This document shows, piece after piece, positions 61,460-64,000 of a stretch of DNA of 64,000 bases. Location of the stretch: NCBI GenBank assembly GCA_035565975.1, contig DATMRT010000119.1:1-64000 (forward strand). The letters are read 5' to 3'. Position 1 is the stretch's first letter; each line of letters begins with the position of its first letter. The DNA comes from Ga0077530 sp035565975. GTDB lineage: Bacteria > Pseudomonadota > Alphaproteobacteria > Rhizobiales > Hyphomicrobiaceae. The position numbers and the translations under genes were made by a program. Under the pieces are notes generated by a model. It searched no databases and was not told the DNA's origin. It was given only the letters and a program-made list of their open reading frames with translations.

Positions 61460-61484
61460 AACGCATCGTGCGGGCAATCGTTCC
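61460..61484 (-). promoter_or_regulatory. EcfG-dependent promoter of the DUF1328 gene
   Basis: Minus strand GGAAC (61484-61480), 16 bases, CGTT (61463-61460): exact consensus. Confidence 0.75.
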
Positions 61485-61641
61485 TTTCACCGCACAATGC
61501 ACGCAGCGTTCCGGCGACGACGCCGGTTCAGCGGAGCGCCTGCAACCAGTAGGCAGAAGACCGCGTTTCCTCGGCATCGCGTATCGCGCGGTCCCGCCGC
61601 GCAACCTGCCGTGGGGTCAGCTCTCTCGAGGATCGCAAATA

Positions 61642-63468
61642 ATGCCGCTGCTCGCCGACAGCCTGCGCAACCTCTCCGCATCCCTGATCGTCATTGCTCT
61701 CATCGTCGCCGCGCTTTACGTCGGCAGCGCGATTTTCATCCCGCTCGCTATTGCCATTGTCATCGCGTTCATCCTGGCGCCGCTTGTCAGATGGTTGACG
61801 GCCCATCAGGTTCCGCAACCCGTCGCCGCGGTGGGCGTACTGGGCGCCGCTCTTCTTCTTCTCGCCGCGCTCTCGGTCGCCGTCAGCGCCCAGCTTCTAT
61901 CGCTCACGGCCGATCTCGGAAGCTACAAACAGAACCTCGTCGAGAAAGTGCGCACGGTCGCCGATATGGGACGATCGGATGGCCTGATCAAACGGGCGGT
62001 CACCGCAGTCGAGACGCTCGGCACGGACATCGAACGAGAGCTCGGTCGCGGTGTGGCTGCAAAGCCGGACCCACTGGTCGTCGCTCAGCAGCAAGGGACA
62101 CCTGCTGAGATTGTCATGGGGATCGGCGTCGCCCTCGAGCCACTTGCGCAGGTGGGCATCACGATCCTTTTCGCCATGCTACTGCTGTTGCAGCATCATG
62201 ACATTCGTGACCGCATCGTCAGGATCGCGGGTACGGACAGGCTGAGCGGCACGGCTGCCGCCATCAGTGATGCGGGCGGTAAACTGTCCGAGCTCTTTCT
62301 CGCGCTCGCGACCATGAATGCCGGCTACGGCTTTGTCGTCGGCGTGGCGCTCTGGATCATCGGCGTACCCAACCCCCTTCTCTGGGGCATTCTCGCCGGC
62401 GTGTTGCGTTTCGTACCATTCGCGGGACCGCTGCTGGCGGCGATCCCCCCCATCGTCCTCGCGGCGGCGGTCGATCCGGGTTGGATGACGCTCATCTTCA
62501 CGGTTGCGCTCTTCATCGTTGGCGAAACCATCTTCAACAACGTCGTCGAACCCTTCATGCTCGGCAGGAAGGCGGGTATTACGGCCTTCGGCATGGCCGT
62601 CGCCGCAAGTTTCTGGACAGTCGTGTGGGGACCGATCGGCCTCCTCCTCTCTGCGCCGCTGACGACGACCATCGTGGTGTTCGGGCATCACGTGCGCGGC
62701 CTCGAGTTCATCTCCGTCCTCTTTGGTGACGAGCCGCCGCTCGACCCGGCACAGGAGCTCTATCATCGCCTGCTCGCCGGTGATCCGGTCGCGGCGGCCT
62801 CGACACTGGCGGAAGAAGGCGAGGAGCTCTCCCTAGTGGAGATCAGCGACCGCCTCGTCCTGCCGGCACTGCGGCTCGCCGCCGCTGACCATCGTGCCCA
62901 GCGCGTGGATACGGAGCAGGCCGAAGAGCTACGGGAGACCATGGGAGAAACGGCCGATCTCTATTTCGATGCACCGAATGAGGAGACGAAGGCGATCGAT
63001 GGCAAGGCGCCGCCGAGCGTCTGCGTCATTCCCGCACGCGGCATCGTCGATCGCGCCGCGGCAGATCACATCGCACGCCTCGTCAGCCTCAACACACCGT
63101 GCCGCGCCGTCGTTGCAACGCACTCCACAGGGCTGACGGCCATTGCCGATCTCAGGACGATGGAGGACTACCAGGACGTCGATACGATCGTCATCGCGAC
63201 GGTCGGCGGCATCGACGAGAAGCAGATCCGGCTCATCGCGCGCCGCGCCGAGCGCGACTTTCCCGACGCGCACCACTTCGTTCTCGCGCCGACACGGCAG
63301 GGGTCGGCCGATGAAACACAACCACAAAAGGAAGTTGGCGCGAGCCGCTTTCATACGACGATCGCGCCGATCGTGGCGGCACTCGACTGCGCGCCGCGCC
63401 GCCCTCGAGACAAGGCAGAACAGGCAAATTCCCCCGAGCAGGAGCGGACGGTCGAGACGATCTCCTGA
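61642..63468 (+). CDS. AI-2E (PerM) family transporter with long C-terminal soluble extension
   Basis: Membrane protein of 608 residues from the ATG at 61642 (MPLLADSLRNLSASLIVIALIVAALYVG); the frame from 61468 gives an arginine-rich N-terminus unlike the family. Residues ~10-350 are a PerM/AI-2E exporter domain (eight or so hydrophobic segments; NPLLWGILAGVLRFVPFAGPLLAAIPPIVLA; VEPFMLGRKAGITAFGMAVAASFWTVVWGPIGLLLSAPLTT). Residues ~375-560 form an extra cytoplasmic region ending in a Rossmann-like stretch (PSVCVIPARGIVDRAAADHIARLVS, VDTIVIATVGGIDEKQIRLIARRAERDFP). Substrate unknown. Confidence 0.87.
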   Translation: MPLLADSLRNLSASLIVIALIVAALYVGSAIFIPLAIAIVIAFILAPLVRWLTAHQVPQPVAAVGVLGAALLLLAALSVAVSAQLLSLTADLGSYKQNLVEKVRTVADMGRSDGLIKRAVTAVETLGTDIERELGRGVAAKPDPLVVAQQQGTPAEIVMGIGVALEPLAQVGITILFAMLLLLQHHDIRDRIVRIAGTDRLSGTAAAISDAGGKLSELFLALATMNAGYGFVVGVALWIIGVPNPLLWGILAGVLRFVPFAGPLLAAIPPIVLAAAVDPGWMTLIFTVALFIVGETIFNNVVEPFMLGRKAGITAFGMAVAASFWTVVWGPIGLLLSAPLTTTIVVFGHHVRGLEFISVLFGDEPPLDPAQELYHRLLAGDPVAAASTLAEEGEELSLVEISDRLVLPALRLAAADHRAQRVDTEQAEELRETMGETADLYFDAPNEETKAIDGKAPPSVCVIPARGIVDRAAADHIARLVSLNTPCRAVVATHSTGLTAIADLRTMEDYQDVDTIVIATVGGIDEKQIRLIARRAERDFPDAHHFVLAPTRQGSADETQPQKEVGASRFHTTIAPIVAALDCAPRRPRDKAEQANSPEQERTVETIS

Positions 63469-63596
63469 AAATGCTTCCGGCGCAGGTCCCGAGGCGCAAC
63501 CAGTCCGTGCGGGCCAACGTTATTCGGACATGAGCGAACGGGCGCCGTGCATTGGAGCTTTCGGTCCGGCCCAACGCGATGCAATGGAGAAATCAG

Positions 63597-63677
63597 ATGG
63601 CCAAGAACCTCATTCTTTGGATGCTCGGCGTGCCGATCTCCGTCCTCATCCTGCTCAACATCTTCGGATATCTCTGA
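63597..63677 (+). CDS. Putative 26-residue membrane peptide
   Basis: Open frame MAKNLILWMLGVPISVLILL followed by NIFGYL and a stop. One hydrophobic helix; GGAGA lies six bases before the ATG. A weak EcfG-like element (GCAAC-N17-CGTT, about 63496-63521) precedes it. It is too short to be sure, but small one-helix proteins of this type are common in related bacteria. Confidence 0.5.
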   Translation: MAKNLILWMLGVPISVLILLNIFGYL

Positions 63678-63709
63678 TGGCGGCAGGTGGAGTATTCGCG
63701 ACGCTCTGC

Positions 63710-64000
63710 TCAGCCTTCGGCATTCTCGCGGTGCTCGGCGACCTCGCGATGCTCCGCAGGAGGTTCCGGCCCGTTGTGATCTGCAACGGGCGAGCTCGTC
63801 TTCGGCAAGTGTACCTCGTGACGTACGCCCGTGGGTTCGAACGTCGTTGAGATGCGACCGCCGAGGCCGCGCTCGATCGAGAACTTCATCACGTTCGTGC
63901 CGAAACCGCTCGTCGACGGCGCCTTCACAGGTGGGCCGTTCCGCTCCTGCCAGACAATGTGCACGCCTTCCTGAGCGCTCTCCGTTTCGCCGGCCGCCTC
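63710..64000 (-). CDS. HWE-type histidine kinase, C-terminal fragment (5' end beyond window)
   Basis: The last ~96 residues of a kinase whose frame is open to the window edge. VHIVWQERNGPPV.. and STSGFGTNVMKFSIERGLGGRISTTFEPTGVRHEVHLP match the end of HWE/HisKA_2 catalytic domains (N-terminal to it the G box and the final strand), as also seen in the kinase at 54426-56282. A proline/histidine-containing tail of ~30 residues follows. It would be a second kinase near the general stress response locus. Confidence 0.8.
   Translation of the reverse strand, partial: EAAGETESAQEGVHIVWQERNGPPVKAPSTSGFGTNVMKFSIERGLGGRISTTFEPTGVRHEVHLPKTSSPVADHNGPEPPAEHREVAEHRENAEG

Noticed and set aside
63677..63850. 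57-codon frame following the 26-residue peptide
   Set aside because: It overlaps the antisense kinase end and becomes arginine-rich without a family pattern; probably a shadow.
1..64000. CRISPR arrays, complete insertion sequences, prophage genes, rRNA
   Set aside because: No regularly spaced repeats, transposase or integrase motifs, phage structural genes or rRNA sequences were seen; the only tRNA recognised is selC.

Overview
The window is high-GC bacterial DNA. It carries a complete PhyR-NepR-EcfG general stress response core, which is diagnostic of Alphaproteobacteria. Two branched-chain-amino-acid-type (Liv) ABC uptake systems, CoxD/CoxE-type maturation genes and a selenocysteine/formate dehydrogenase block point to a metabolically versatile Hyphomicrobiales-like organism. 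The genus cannot be fixed from this sequence alone. No insertion sequence, prophage or CRISPR array was recognised.

Layout. (1) 1-5811, minus strand: a Liv ABC transporter (livF cut by the window edge, livG, livM, livH, substrate-binding protein) and a TetR regulator with a C-terminal hotdog-like domain. (2) 5966-12473, plus strand, divergent from the TetR gene: a catabolic operon of 2-oxoacid dehydrogenase E1 alpha and beta, enoyl-CoA hydratase, an E2-like lipoyl protein that has lost the catalytic His motif, acyl-CoA dehydrogenase and AMP-forming acyl-CoA ligase. (3) 12485-31515, minus strand: a 17-gene, about 19-kb run with overlapping or nearly touching genes. In order of transcription it encodes LivH, LivM, LivG, a LivF-Tm-1 fusion, a Tm-1-type TIM-barrel protein, a giant flotillin, two SRPBCC proteins, a molybdenum hydroxylase (FAD, 2Fe-2S and a split Mo subunit), CoxD-like MoxR ATPase, CoxE-like VWA protein, an amidohydrolase, an MBL-fold hydrolase and an SMP-30/isochorismatase fusion. 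An AraC regulator and a second substrate-binding protein lie upstream (31810-34119). This block is the best candidate for an undescribed system: uptake of an unknown organic substrate coupled to a membrane-associated molybdenum hydroxylase and hydrolytic steps. (4) 34409-44401, minus strand: a formate dehydrogenase-selenocysteine operon (fdoG with an in-frame UGA and SECIS hairpin, fdoH, fdoI, fdhE, selA, a Sel1-repeat gene, selB), with the tRNA-Sec gene lying inside the 3' end of the selB reading frame. selD is not in the window. (5) 44722-53728: housekeeping and accessory enzymes, including two tandem CPA2 antiporters, two M20 peptidases, a HIBADH-type dehydrogenase and a PEP mutase-like protein. 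(6) 54016-64000: the general stress response locus (HWE kinase, phyR, nepR-ecfG) with small stress-type membrane proteins, a degenerate-GTPase membrane protein, an AI-2E-family transporter and a second kinase cut by the window edge. Several genes here have GGAAC-N16/17-CGTT promoters matching the EcfG consensus.

How the parts work together. Regions 1-3 look like uptake and degradation modules for carboxylic, aromatic or heterocyclic compounds, each with its own transporter and regulator; the substrates cannot be named from sequence. Region 4 makes a respiratory selenoenzyme together with most of the machinery needed to translate it. Region 6 is an autoregulated stress regulon with several of its probable target genes next to the regulators.
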